NCBI GenBank assembly: GCA_902783815.1
Contig: CACZSM010000067.1
Span: forward strand, 1-7,737
DNA: 7,737 nt
Reading direction: 5' to 3'
DNA from: an uncultured Ruminococcus sp.
GTDB lineage: Bacteria > Bacillota > Clostridia > Oscillospirales > Acutalibacteraceae
The position numbers were made by a program, and so were the translations under genes. The notes below the pieces were generated by a model that was not told the DNA's origin, made no database searches, and was given only the letters and a program-made list of their open reading frames with translations. Positions 1 through 6,651 of the stretch are shown piece by piece. Within the stretch, counting starts at the first letter, position 1. Each line of letters opens with the position of its first letter.

Positions 1-218
1 CGGCGCAGTGCCTGCGCTCTCAATGTTTCTCCTACATAGCTTCTAAAACTCAACTATAACCATTGACATACATGATTATTAAAGAGTCAAGCAATTTCTC
101 CATGTCAGCAAAGCTGACGATGCCGCTTCGCGGTGCGATGGTGGCTTTGCCACCCAGTAAGCTACTGGTACCATATTCTACGGTCAATTCAGGAGCGCCT
201 GGTGCAGTCAGCTTTGCT
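1..218. repeat. palindrome-rich repeat-like element, partial at the left edge
   Basis: No convincing gene lies here. The stretch instead carries a run of short perfect inverted repeats: GCGCAG-TGC-CTGCGC (3-17), GTCAGC-AAA-GCTGAC (104-118), CCGC-TTC-GCGG (123-133), GGTGGC-TTT-GCCACC (140-154), CCAGTA-AGC-TACTGG (154-168) and CAGG-AGCG-CCTG (190-201). A 12-bp inverted repeat links 107-118 with 207-218. Four of the hairpins have 6-bp stems and 3-nt loops. Positions 104-207 are clearly richer in G+C than the AT-rich genes beside them. This is seen directly; that it is a dispersed mobile or REP-like repeat is inference, since only one copy is visible and the left end is missing. It may also act as the terminator of the transporter gene reading into it from the right. 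Confidence 0.55.
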
Positions 219-1164
219 TTATACTATTATCTGAATATTGTGTTTCTTTACTCTTTTTAGTGCTATTTCTAACCATATCTGGAATTTGTGCCGCAATCAC
301 TGAAAAGAATACAAGCCCACAGCCTGCAAGCTCCCTGATGCTAAGCATTTCACTTAGTATTACCCAGCCGAACAGCGCTGCAAAAACAGATTCAAGACTC
401 ATAATGATCGATGCTACTGTTGGTTCTGCATACTTCTGACCGATTATCTGTAAAGTATAGCCTATACCGCTTGATACGACCCCGGCATATACTACTGGCA
501 GCCAGGCATCAGCAATAACTGCCGGATCAGGTTTTTCTGTAAAAAACATTCCGATCATGCACATTATCCCACAGACTATAAACTGTATTATAGATACTGC
601 TATGCCGCTGCAATCTGAATATTTATCAACAACAAGAATATATGCCGTATAACCTATCGCACATCCAATCACAAGTATATCACCAAGATATATACCCGAA
701 AATCCACCTGACATACAAAGCAGATACATTCCCGTCATACAGCCTATTACACCCAGTATTACAGCTAAACTCAGCTTTTTACCCCTCAGTCTTTGAAAAA
801 CAGGTATCATAACTACATATGTAGCTGTCAGGAAACCGGCTCTGCCGGCAGCGGCTGTACCAACCGGATAGGCAGCAATACCGAATTGCTGTAGATTCAT
901 ACCAAAAAACATCGTAAATCCGCAAAAGAATCCTGCTTCAAACATTCTTTTCCAGTTGTAATTATTCACCTGTTTCTTATTTATCCTGTCATAAATCAGC
1001 TTCACTGCATAAACCACTGCCAGAAAAACCGCTGCAAGCAAACATCTCACAAAGTTAAATGTAAACGATCCGATATTATCTGCTGCCGCAGACTGTGCTG
1101 TAAAAGCAAGTCCCCACAATAATGTAGTTATCAGCAAAAGAATATTTCCCTTTAAATTCCTCAT
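208..1164 (-). CDS. EamA/DMT family membrane transporter
   Basis: A 318-residue protein of the drug/metabolite transporter superfamily, with two tandem EamA repeats of about five membrane segments each. The first segment has the family's typical start (LLLITTLLWGLAFTAQ), followed by a conserved arginine in NFVRCLLAA. The second repeat begins near GDILVIGCAIGYTAYILVVD and ends with PTVASIIMSLESVFAALFGW, a very typical EamA motif near the last two helices. Length matches the family (about 290-320). It sits in the cytoplasmic membrane; substrates in this family range from amino acids to drugs and nucleotide sugars and cannot be told from sequence. The ATG start is preceded by a weak GGATG ribosome site. 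The gene has its own promoter. Its hydrophilic tail (about 25 residues, many K, S, N, Q) ends with a stop codon inside the palindromic patch, so the last residues may derive from that element. Confidence 0.9.
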   Translation of the reverse strand: MRNLKGNILLLITTLLWGLAFTAQSAAADNIGSFTFNFVRCLLAAVFLAVVYAVKLIYDRINKKQVNNYNWKRMFEAGFFCGFTMFFGMNLQQFGIAAYPVGTAAAGRAGFLTATYVVMIPVFQRLRGKKLSLAVILGVIGCMTGMYLLCMSGGFSGIYLGDILVIGCAIGYTAYILVVDKYSDCSGIAVSIIQFIVCGIMCMIGMFFTEKPDPAVIADAWLPVVYAGVVSSGIGYTLQIIGQKYAEPTVASIIMSLESVFAALFGWVILSEMLSIRELAGCGLVFFSVIAAQIPDMVRNSTKKSKETQYSDNSIKQS

Positions 1165-1195
1165 TTTTTCACATCCGTAATTTTAGTCAAACACA

Positions 1196-1224
1196 ATTAT
1201 ACATTTTTTATCATTCTTTTGCAA
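1196..1224 (-). promoter_or_regulatory. sigma-A promoter of the EamA transporter gene
   Basis: On the minus strand there is TTGCAA (1219-1224), a 17-bp spacer, and a perfect TATAAT (1196-1201). The start codon follows about 30 bases later. This suggests that the transporter is transcribed separately from the DUF421-DUF4363 pair just upstream, although no clear terminator separates them. Confidence 0.6.
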
Positions 1225-1235
1225 CACATTAACCC

Positions 1236-1601
1236 TCAGAATATATTATAAGTAGTAGGGTATTCTGTGCCGCTGAACTGGTCAAGATATATAAGCGCCC
1301 TGCGACATTCCGCATGATACATTTTCATATCTTCAATTTCGCTGTATTCCTTTGCCATTCTTATAGATTCACCTATCTGATTCAGTTTTGCATGAGAAGA
1401 AAACAGCAGCATTGTATTTTTGCTCTTTTCCCACATTTCATAGGCTTTATATATTTTCCTGTCTGAATCTCCCGAATCACTTAACGCATCGTAAAGAACG
1501 GCAGATACTTCACCCACTGTTTTCATATTATACACTGAACCTGCTGCTATTATTATTAATGTAGATACTATCAGTATTGCTGCTATTACTATTCTTTTCA
1601 T
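1236..1601 (-). CDS. DUF4363 family small membrane-anchored protein
   Basis: A 121-residue protein with one N-terminal membrane segment (roughly residues 4-22, IVIAAILIVSTLIIIAAG), then a soluble, mostly helical and charged domain expected outside the membrane. I recognise the DUF4363 pattern: an N-terminal anchor, a W-E-K-S-K type helix near residues 57-62, and a final helix with paired charged residues and RALIYLDQ. The function of the family is unknown. It starts directly after the DUF421 stop codon (TGA then ATG, no gap), with an AGAGGG ribosome site inside the end of that gene. It is therefore almost certainly translated with DUF421 and may be its partner. The DUF421-DUF4363 order is, to my knowledge, common in Clostridia, which supports the call. 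Confidence 0.75.
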   Translation of the reverse strand: MKRIVIAAILIVSTLIIIAAGSVYNMKTVGEVSAVLYDALSDSGDSDRKIYKAYEMWEKSKNTMLLFSSHAKLNQIGESIRMAKEYSEIEDMKMYHAECRRALIYLDQFSGTEYPTTYNIF

Positions 1602-2276
1602 TCAGACACCCTCTTTTCTTATGATTTTATACTGTCTTCCCTTATTTGCCGTCATTATAAAAATATCTTTCAGTCTGGTTTTCTCCATTTTCAATATCCC
1701 GTCAAGCCATTTTTTGCTCAGTCCACAAAATTCAAGTGATGAATATGCTATTTCTCCATCACTTATTACAACTGTCTGCAATCCATTATCCTTTGACTGT
1801 ACTCCAAGCTGATTTGCTGTTACCGTATCATATCCGTTCTTTTTGAGTATGCTCATTTTACCGTTCGTTTCAACAATAGCATAGGCTACCTCTTCAATAC
1901 GGAATATGTCTTTCTGACGCAGTTCTTCAAAAAGATCCTCTGTACTTATCCTCAGTTCCTTCATAGCTTTCTGATCAATAGTACCATTATTGATAACAAT
2001 TACCGGATTTCCGCAAATCAGCTTTCTTATACTCGTTTTTTTCAGCATAAGAAGCGATATGAATATCTCGCAGAACATCAGTATGATTATTGGTATTATT
2101 CCGCTAAGCATTGACTGCTCCGAATTCTGCATTGGTATTGACGCTATATCAGACATAAGCAGCGTAACAACAAGCTCACTTGTCTGCAATTCACTTATCT
2201 GTCGTTTTCCCATAAGTCTTACTGTAACAATTATTATAAGATACAAAAGTATCGTTCTTACTGCTGAAATTATCAT
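1602..2276 (-). CDS. DUF421 (YetF/YcaP-like) membrane protein
   Basis: A 224-residue protein with about three N-terminal membrane segments (within residues 1-80) followed by a soluble domain. It has the family's signature: YLIIIVTVRLMGKRQISEL close to the N-terminus, then LVVTLLMSDIAS, and in the soluble part GNPVIVINNGTIDQKAMKE followed by LFEELRQKDIFRIEEVAYAI and an E-x-N-G-K-M-S-I-L strand. These match DUF421 proteins such as YetF. Length is normal for the family. The ATG start has a strong GGAGGA site 7-8 bases upstream. DUF421 proteins occur in spore inner membranes of Bacillus (for example the 2Duf protein of mobile spoVA operons). Lying divergently next to germination genes, this one may be a spore membrane protein, but that is inference. 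It is the first gene of a two-gene operon with DUF4363. Confidence 0.88.
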   Translation of the reverse strand: MIISAVRTILLYLIIIVTVRLMGKRQISELQTSELVVTLLMSDIASIPMQNSEQSMLSGIIPIIILMFCEIFISLLMLKKTSIRKLICGNPVIVINNGTIDQKAMKELRISTEDLFEELRQKDIFRIEEVAYAIVETNGKMSILKKNGYDTVTANQLGVQSKDNGLQTVVISDGEIAYSSLEFCGLSKKWLDGILKMEKTRLKDIFIMTANKGRQYKIIRKEGV

Positions 2277-2302
2277 TTATCTTCCTCCTCATATCCTTGT
2301 AT

Positions 2303-2332
2303 ATTATCTGCTCTGAATCAAAAAATATACAA
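2303..2332 (-). promoter_or_regulatory. candidate promoter of the DUF421-DUF4363 operon
   Basis: On the minus strand, TTGTAT (2327-2332) is followed by an 18-bp spacer and GATAAT (2303-2308), placing transcription start about 20 bases before the DUF421 start codon. The match to sigma-A is moderate. The -35 box overlaps the dyad in the divergent spacer. Confidence 0.35.
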
Positions 2333-2340
2333 TGTATATT
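2324..2340. promoter_or_regulatory. dyad in the divergent spacer, possible operator
   Basis: A perfect 7-bp inverted repeat, AATATAC-AAT-GTATATT, lies between the divergently transcribed DUF421 and gerA-like operons. The sequence AATATAC occurs again at 2359-2365. The dyad overlaps the candidate -35 elements on both strands, so a bound regulator could act on both operons. It could also be chance in such AT-rich DNA. Confidence 0.3.
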
Positions 2341-2364
2341 AATTTGAAAATCTCAAACAATATA
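2334..2364 (+). promoter_or_regulatory. weak candidate forespore (sigma-G-like) promoter of the germination operon
   Basis: Germinant receptor operons in Bacillus are transcribed by sigma-G, with a -35 like GnATR and a -10 like CATnnTA about 17-18 bases apart. Here GTATA (2334-2338) fits the -35 and CAATATA (2358-2364) matches the -10 except at one position, but the spacer is 19 bases. No good sigma-A promoter is seen on this strand. Treat as suggestive only. Confidence 0.25.
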
Positions 2365-2383
2365 CAGACAGGGAGATGATAAC

Positions 2384-3925
2384 TTGTATAAATTTATTGA
2401 TGACATAAAAAGCGTTTACAGCAGACATAACATTTCAGAAAAAACTCCGGAACCTGAAACACCCTTTGAATTGTCACTTGACACTAATATTCAAACCATA
2501 CAGAGCCGTATGAACAATACCTCAGATCTTACTATACACAGGTTAAAGCTGAATGGCGCAGATGCTGCTGTAATATCAATTGATAACCTGATAAATAAGG
2601 ATATCCTTGCAATTGCCGTAATCAAGCCTCTGTTTTCCTATGAATTCATAGGAAAGATGGAAAACAGTCTGGAGGATATCATGTACCGCATACTATGTGT
2701 AGATGATGTTACTTTGATATATTCATTTGAGGAACTATATGATTATATCATGTCAGGCTTTGCTGTTATTGCTCTTGAAAACTGCAGCAGTATGCTTGCT
2801 GTGGGAATACAGGGCTACCAGTCAAGAAGTATTGCGGAGCCTGAATCGGATGTTATCCAGAGAGGTTCAAGAGAGGGATTCGTAGAGCCGCTGCGTACAA
2901 ATATTACACTGATAAGAAGAAGAATGAAAAATCCTGATCTGACATTTGAAATTATGAAAATAGGAAAAATGTCTGCAACGGAAGTCTGCATCTGTTATCT
3001 CAAAAATACTGCTTCTCCTGCTATTCTCGATCTTCTTAAAAAAAGACTCGGCAGCATTGACCTTAATACTGTACTTGCCGCCGGGTACCTTGTGCCATAC
3101 CTCGAAGAAAACGGCAGAAAATCAGTTTTCAGTACGGTAGGAGTCACTGAAAGACCTGATACTGTCGTAGGAAAAATTACAGAAGGCAGGATCGCTGTGA
3201 TAATTGACGGGGTGCCGTCCGCACTTATCGTTCCGTATCTTTTTGCAGAATACTTCCAGACTCTTGATGACTATTCAAATAAACCATATTTTGCCGCTTT
3301 TACAAGATGGCTGAAATATACTGCGTTTTTCCTGTCTATAATGCTGCCCGGTCTGTTCACTGCACTTGGTACCTTTAATCCTGAGATGTTCCCATCACTT
3401 CTTCTCAATAAAATTGCCGGTTCGATCGGCGCTACACCATTCTCTCTGATGTCTGAAACTCTTTTGATACTCATTGTCTATGAGGTCATGAGAGAATCTG
3501 GACTTCGTATGCCTCAGCCGCTTGGTTATGCTGTAAGCATAGTAGGAGGTCTTGTTATCGGCGATACGGCTGTAAATGCGGGTCTTTTAGGTGCTCCTAC
3601 TCTTATGGTAGCCGCAATATCCGCTATTTGCTCCTATATTGTTCCTAATCTCTATGCGCCTGCCGCTGTTTTGAGATTATTATTCACTGTTATCGGAGGT
3701 CTTGCAGGTATCTGGGGTGTCAGCATACTATTTTGCGTAGTATTTGTTGACCTGTGCGGAAAAAACAGCTTCGGAGTACCTTTTACCTCTCCGATAACTC
3801 CATTCGGAAAAGGCTTCTTCAGAGATGTTATACTTCGCGCAGGCTGGCAGACCTTATCATCAGAACAGACTAAAGTCCAGTATATGCCAGGAGCAAATCT
3901 TGTAAACAACGGTGATGTAAAATGA
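2384..3925 (+). CDS. gerAA: GerA family spore germination protein (A subunit)
   Basis: A 513-residue A subunit of a GerA-type germinant receptor, an integral protein of the spore inner membrane that works with B and C subunits to sense nutrients. Residues 1-300 form the cytosolic N-terminal region, with the typical stretch VIQRGSREGFVEPLRTNITLIRRRM and, later, ITEGRIAVIIDGVPSALIVP. From about residue 306 come five or so membrane segments with family motifs: an R-W-L-K-Y start of the first segment followed by LPGLFTAL, then E367-V-M-R-E-S-G-L-R-M-P, and GGLVIGDTAVNAG near residues 388-400. Length is normal (about 480-530). The start is TTG, set 8 bases after GGGAG (2371-2375); an ATG at 2376 is out of frame and too close to the site. 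It overlaps the next gene by ATGA. SpoVAF is a close relative, but the following GerAB-like gene favours a germinant receptor. Confidence 0.92.
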   Translation: MYKFIDDIKSVYSRHNISEKTPEPETPFELSLDTNIQTIQSRMNNTSDLTIHRLKLNGADAAVISIDNLINKDILAIAVIKPLFSYEFIGKMENSLEDIMYRILCVDDVTLIYSFEELYDYIMSGFAVIALENCSSMLAVGIQGYQSRSIAEPESDVIQRGSREGFVEPLRTNITLIRRRMKNPDLTFEIMKIGKMSATEVCICYLKNTASPAILDLLKKRLGSIDLNTVLAAGYLVPYLEENGRKSVFSTVGVTERPDTVVGKITEGRIAVIIDGVPSALIVPYLFAEYFQTLDDYSNKPYFAAFTRWLKYTAFFLSIMLPGLFTALGTFNPEMFPSLLLNKIAGSIGATPFSLMSETLLILIVYEVMRESGLRMPQPLGYAVSIVGGLVIGDTAVNAGLLGAPTLMVAAISAICSYIVPNLYAPAAVLRLLFTVIGGLAGIWGVSILFCVVFVDLCGKNSFGVPFTSPITPFGKGFFRDVILRAGWQTLSSEQTKVQYMPGANLVNNGDVK

Positions 3926-5574
3926 ATAATAAGATCATTTCTGCCGGACAGCTTTTTATTATGATGTTCGTGATCCGGGTAACAGTATTTTTCATGCTTC
4001 CTTCTTTTTTGGGTTCAGGCTCATCCTTATGGACGGGTCTTCTGCCTTTTATGATTTTCTCAGTGATCTCTCTGATCTCCATTTTTCCGCTTGACTTCTA
4101 CTACAAAACTGAAACCGATGAATCCTATATGATACTGTTTCTGAAAATAATATCCGTTTCTGTCATCACAGCCCACTCATTGCTGATATTTGAAGAATTC
4201 GCATTGTACTTTGTAAATGAACAGCTTAATTCCGTAATTTTGCTCGGTTTGTTTTTTGCAGCAGTAATTTATGCCGTAAGATCAGGCATAGAGGCTGTAG
4301 TAAGATTTTCAGCAATCGTTTTTGTACTGATAATTTCAGTTTGCTTCGCTGCTGCATCAGTCGCGCTTCCCTCTTCTTCTGTGGAGTCCGTACCAGATAT
4401 TACTAATACTATGAGCAGTCTGAACATCAACAGTATTATTTCACCTGCTGTACTTTTTTCTGATACAACACTTGTATTTTGCCTTTGCAGAAATATAAAA
4501 GGCAGCTTCCGCCGCTGTATGGGAATGTGGTGTATTTTTTCGTCACTTGTCGCTGGCTTCTTTATCCTCCTGACAGGTACAACAATGAACAGCTATTTAT
4601 CAGGAGTACCGTTCCCGTATTTTCATATAATTGATATCAATGGCAATCTACAGCGCTTTGACCCCGTTTTTATCGGTATAGCTCTCTCCGGACTGTTCTG
4701 CTATGCCAGCTCAGGTCTTTATATTCTTTCCGACTGCATAAAATCATTGACAGTAAAAATACCTGTTCTGGATAATAAAGCCCTCCCTATTTCATGCTCT
4801 GTCATTGTCCTGCTTTTTATTTCCGCTTACTATTATGCTCCTTTCAGGAGCCTTCTCAGCAATAGTTATCTGTATCTGTTCATTGTATTATTGTTTGCCT
4901 TTATTATTCCTTTGTCAGAAGTATTGATATCAAAGATAAGAATAAGATCCGGAACGATCAAAAAATATGTAAAAGCTGCCGTATCTGTATTTACTGCTGT
5001 AATTTTTTCTGTTTTACTGTCCGGCTGTATGCCTGTTCAGCTGAATCAAAGAATAATCGTACAGGGTATCGGAATTGACAGGGATAACAACAGCTATAAA
5101 GCTACTATACTTGCCATTGATACCGACTCAAAAGATAATGAAAACTCTGTAAAGCTAATAAGCTATACAGCTGATACTGTGCCTGAACTGCTTATAGGAA
5201 TAGAAAATCAAAGAGGAAAACAGCTGCTTTTCAGCCAGTGTCTTTTTATTATGATGAACAGATCATCCGCAGAAAATATAAACGATACGATCGGATGCTT
5301 CTCCGGACGAAGGGATATCATCAAAACAATTAATCTTATGGCTTGTGAGGACAGTTCGGCTGAACTGCTGCAAAAAGCAGTAAACAGCTTCGGCTATCAT
5401 GCAGAGGATATCAGTATCATTACAGACAGCAAAGCCTCCGGACAAGGAAATAAAAGAGTTACTCTTTTTGACTATATCTCAGCAAAAAACTCAGGTAAAG
5501 AAAATATACAGCTGCCTGTAATAGAAATTGACAACGAAAACAGATCTTTATTCTCTGAAAAACAACTGAACTAA
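3922..5574 (+). CDS. fused GerAB permease and truncated GerAC lipoprotein of a germinant receptor
   Basis: One unbroken 550-codon gene contains two subunits normally encoded separately. Residues 1 to about 340 are a GerAB-type permease of the amino acid/polyamine/organocation superfamily with ten membrane segments; family marks are IYAVRSGIEAVVRFSAIVF (near 114-132) and FPYFHIIDINGNLQRFDPVF. A basic cytoplasmic stretch (K-I-R-I-R-S-G-T-I-K-K, near 338-348) leads into an eleventh hydrophobic segment ending in the lipobox L366-S-G-C369. The remaining 181 residues are a GerAC N-terminal domain (RIIVQGIGIDRDNNSYKATI, then a KQLLFSQCLFIMM strand and a helix with SSAELLQKAV). The family is usually about 350-400 residues, so its C-terminal domains are missing; the protein stops at RSLFSEKQLN, where the first domain normally ends. 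ATGA overlap with the A gene, and GGTGAT 5 bases upstream, support the start. Signal peptidase II could cut before C369 and release a lipoprotein. A sequencing artefact is unlikely but not excluded. Confidence 0.85.
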   Translation: MNNKIISAGQLFIMMFVIRVTVFFMLPSFLGSGSSLWTGLLPFMIFSVISLISIFPLDFYYKTETDESYMILFLKIISVSVITAHSLLIFEEFALYFVNEQLNSVILLGLFFAAVIYAVRSGIEAVVRFSAIVFVLIISVCFAAASVALPSSSVESVPDITNTMSSLNINSIISPAVLFSDTTLVFCLCRNIKGSFRRCMGMWCIFSSLVAGFFILLTGTTMNSYLSGVPFPYFHIIDINGNLQRFDPVFIGIALSGLFCYASSGLYILSDCIKSLTVKIPVLDNKALPISCSVIVLLFISAYYYAPFRSLLSNSYLYLFIVLLFAFIIPLSEVLISKIRIRSGTIKKYVKAAVSVFTAVIFSVLLSGCMPVQLNQRIIVQGIGIDRDNNSYKATILAIDTDSKDNENSVKLISYTADTVPELLIGIENQRGKQLLFSQCLFIMMNRSSAENINDTIGCFSGRRDIIKTINLMACEDSSAELLQKAVNSFGYHAEDISIITDSKASGQGNKRVTLFDYISAKNSGKENIQLPVIEIDNENRSLFSEKQLN

Positions 5575-5577
5575 GAA

Positions 5578-5606
5578 TTGCATATCTTTCCTCAATGTGG
5601 TATAAT
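5578..5606 (+). promoter_or_regulatory. sigma-A extended -10 promoter of ldh
   Basis: TTGCAT (5578-5583), a 17-bp spacer and a perfect TATAAT (5601-5606) preceded by TGG, giving the extended -10 TGnTATAAT. Transcription would start near 5613, about 33 bases before the ldh start. The promoter begins three bases after the stop codon of the fused germination gene and no terminator lies between, so read-through from that operon into ldh is possible. Confidence 0.75.
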
Positions 5607-5633
5607 AAATTTAACGATAAAAAATATTACTAC

Positions 5634-5639
5634 GGAGGT
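5634..5639 (+). promoter_or_regulatory. ribosome binding site of ldh
   Basis: GGAGGT lies 6 bases before the ATG at 5646. It decides the start: the open frame reaches back to 5595, but that extension would begin inside the promoter's -35/-10 spacer, ahead of the transcription start. Confidence 0.85.
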
Positions 5640-5645
5640 ATTGTT

Positions 5646-6593
5646 ATGAGTAAAATTGATTACAGAAAAGTTGCTATTGTTGGCTGTGGATTTGTCGGCT
5701 CAGCTTCCGCTTTTGCAATAATGCAGAGTGGTCTTTTCTCCGAGATGGTTCTGATAGATGCAGACTTCAATAAGGCTCAGGGCGAGGCTCTTGATATCAG
5801 CCACGGTCTGCCTTTTGCTAAGCCGATGCAGATCTATGCCGGAAATTATGACGATATATCTGATGCTTCGATCATTATAGTGACTGCTGGCGCCGGTCAG
5901 AAACCAGGAGAAACAAGACTTGACCTTGTGAAGAAAAATGTCGGCATTTTCAAATCAATAATTCCTGAGATATCAAGCAGAAATAAGGACGCTATACTCC
6001 TTATAGTCGCAAACCCCGTCGATATACTCACATATGCTGCAGCTAAACTCAGCGGCTATCCTGAGAACCGTGTGTTTGGATCAGGTACTGTACTCGACAG
6101 CGCAAGACTTAAATATCTCCTCGGTGAACATCTTGATGTTGACAGCCGCAGCGTACACGCTTTTATTATCGGTGAACACGGCGACAGCGAGATCGCTGCA
6201 TGGAGCAGCGCAAATGTTTCCGGTATCCCGATAAACAGCTTCTGCGAAATGAGAGGCCATTTCCACCACGAAAAGGCTATGCAGGAAATTGCTGAGGGCG
6301 TCAAAAACAGCGCTTACGAAATAATAGAAAAGAAAAGAGCAACATACTATGGTATCGCAATGTCTGTAAAGCGCATCTGTGAGGCTATTGTCCGTGACGA
6401 AAAATCTATACTTCCGGTTTCCTCAATACAGCATGATAACCACGGAATAAATGATGTTGCGCTTAGTATGCCGGCTATAGTCGGTAAATCCGGTATCGAA
6501 ACTACTGTTCCGATCGAGCTTAACCAGTCCGAAGAAGCTGCACTCAGAAAATCTGCTGATACTCTTAAATCTGTTCTGGCTGACCTTTTCTGA
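5646..6593 (+). CDS. ldh: L-lactate dehydrogenase
   Basis: A 315-residue cytoplasmic NAD-dependent enzyme that reduces pyruvate to L-lactate and reoxidises NADH during fermentation. The Rossmann motif is G13-x-G15-x-x-G18, with D38 at the end of the second strand selecting NAD. The mobile loop GAGQKPGETRLDL carries Q85, typical of lactate rather than malate dehydrogenase (which has Arg there), and catalytic R91. Further active-site residues are N123 (VANPVD), D151 and R154 (GTVLDSARLKYLLG) and the proton-relay H178 in GEHGDSE. Length is normal. In Bacillus LDH, fructose-1,6-bisphosphate is bound partly by an arginine two places after the R154 equivalent and by a histidine before the A-x-I-I-G strand; here these appear to be K156 and H171, so allosteric activation may be altered (inference). 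The gene is monocistronic, with its own promoter and a hairpin terminator. Confidence 0.95.
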   Translation: MSKIDYRKVAIVGCGFVGSASAFAIMQSGLFSEMVLIDADFNKAQGEALDISHGLPFAKPMQIYAGNYDDISDASIIIVTAGAGQKPGETRLDLVKKNVGIFKSIIPEISSRNKDAILLIVANPVDILTYAAAKLSGYPENRVFGSGTVLDSARLKYLLGEHLDVDSRSVHAFIIGEHGDSEIAAWSSANVSGIPINSFCEMRGHFHHEKAMQEIAEGVKNSAYEIIEKKRATYYGIAMSVKRICEAIVRDEKSILPVSSIQHDNHGINDVALSMPAIVGKSGIETTVPIELNQSEEAALRKSADTLKSVLADLF

Positions 6594-6608
6594 ATCTGAC
6601 AATACAAA

Positions 6609-6650
6609 ACGGACAGTGTATCACTGAAAAGTGATATGCTGTCCGTCTTT
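6609..6650. terminator. bidirectional intrinsic terminator between convergent genes
   Basis: A hairpin with two arms of 17 bases (6609-6625 and 6630-6646), entirely paired with two G-U pairs on the plus-strand transcript, and a GAAA tetraloop. The plus side is followed by CTTTATT; on the minus strand the hairpin is followed by TTTTGTATT. It sits 15 bases after the ldh stop and just past the stop of the minus-strand gene, so it can end transcription from both sides. Confidence 0.85.
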
Positions 6651-6651
6651 A

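Noticed and set aside
1..218. A CRISPR array
   Set aside because: The palindromes differ in sequence and spacing; there are no identical direct repeats separated by regular spacers.
63..260. A 65-codon plus-strand gene across the palindromic patch
   Set aside because: It has no ribosome site, overlaps the end of the transporter gene on the other strand, and its sequence is the mirror of the palindromes; treated as part of the repeat.
2376..2405. ATG at 2376 as the start of the GerAA-like gene
   Set aside because: It is out of frame with the gene, one base after the ribosome site, and meets a stop after ten codons.
5595..5645. An N-terminal extension of lactate dehydrogenase by 17 codons
   Set aside because: It overlaps the TATAAT box, would begin ahead of the transcription start and has no ribosome site, whereas the ATG at 5646 has GGAGGT 6 bases upstream and begins just before the Rossmann motif.
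5575..5645. A frameshifted GerAC C-terminal domain after the fusion gene
   Set aside because: The space is only 71 bases, contains the ldh promoter and ribosome site, and none of the frames reads like GerAC.
5646..6593. Malate dehydrogenase instead of lactate dehydrogenase
   Set aside because: The substrate-selecting position in the mobile loop is Gln (GAGQKPG), not Arg.
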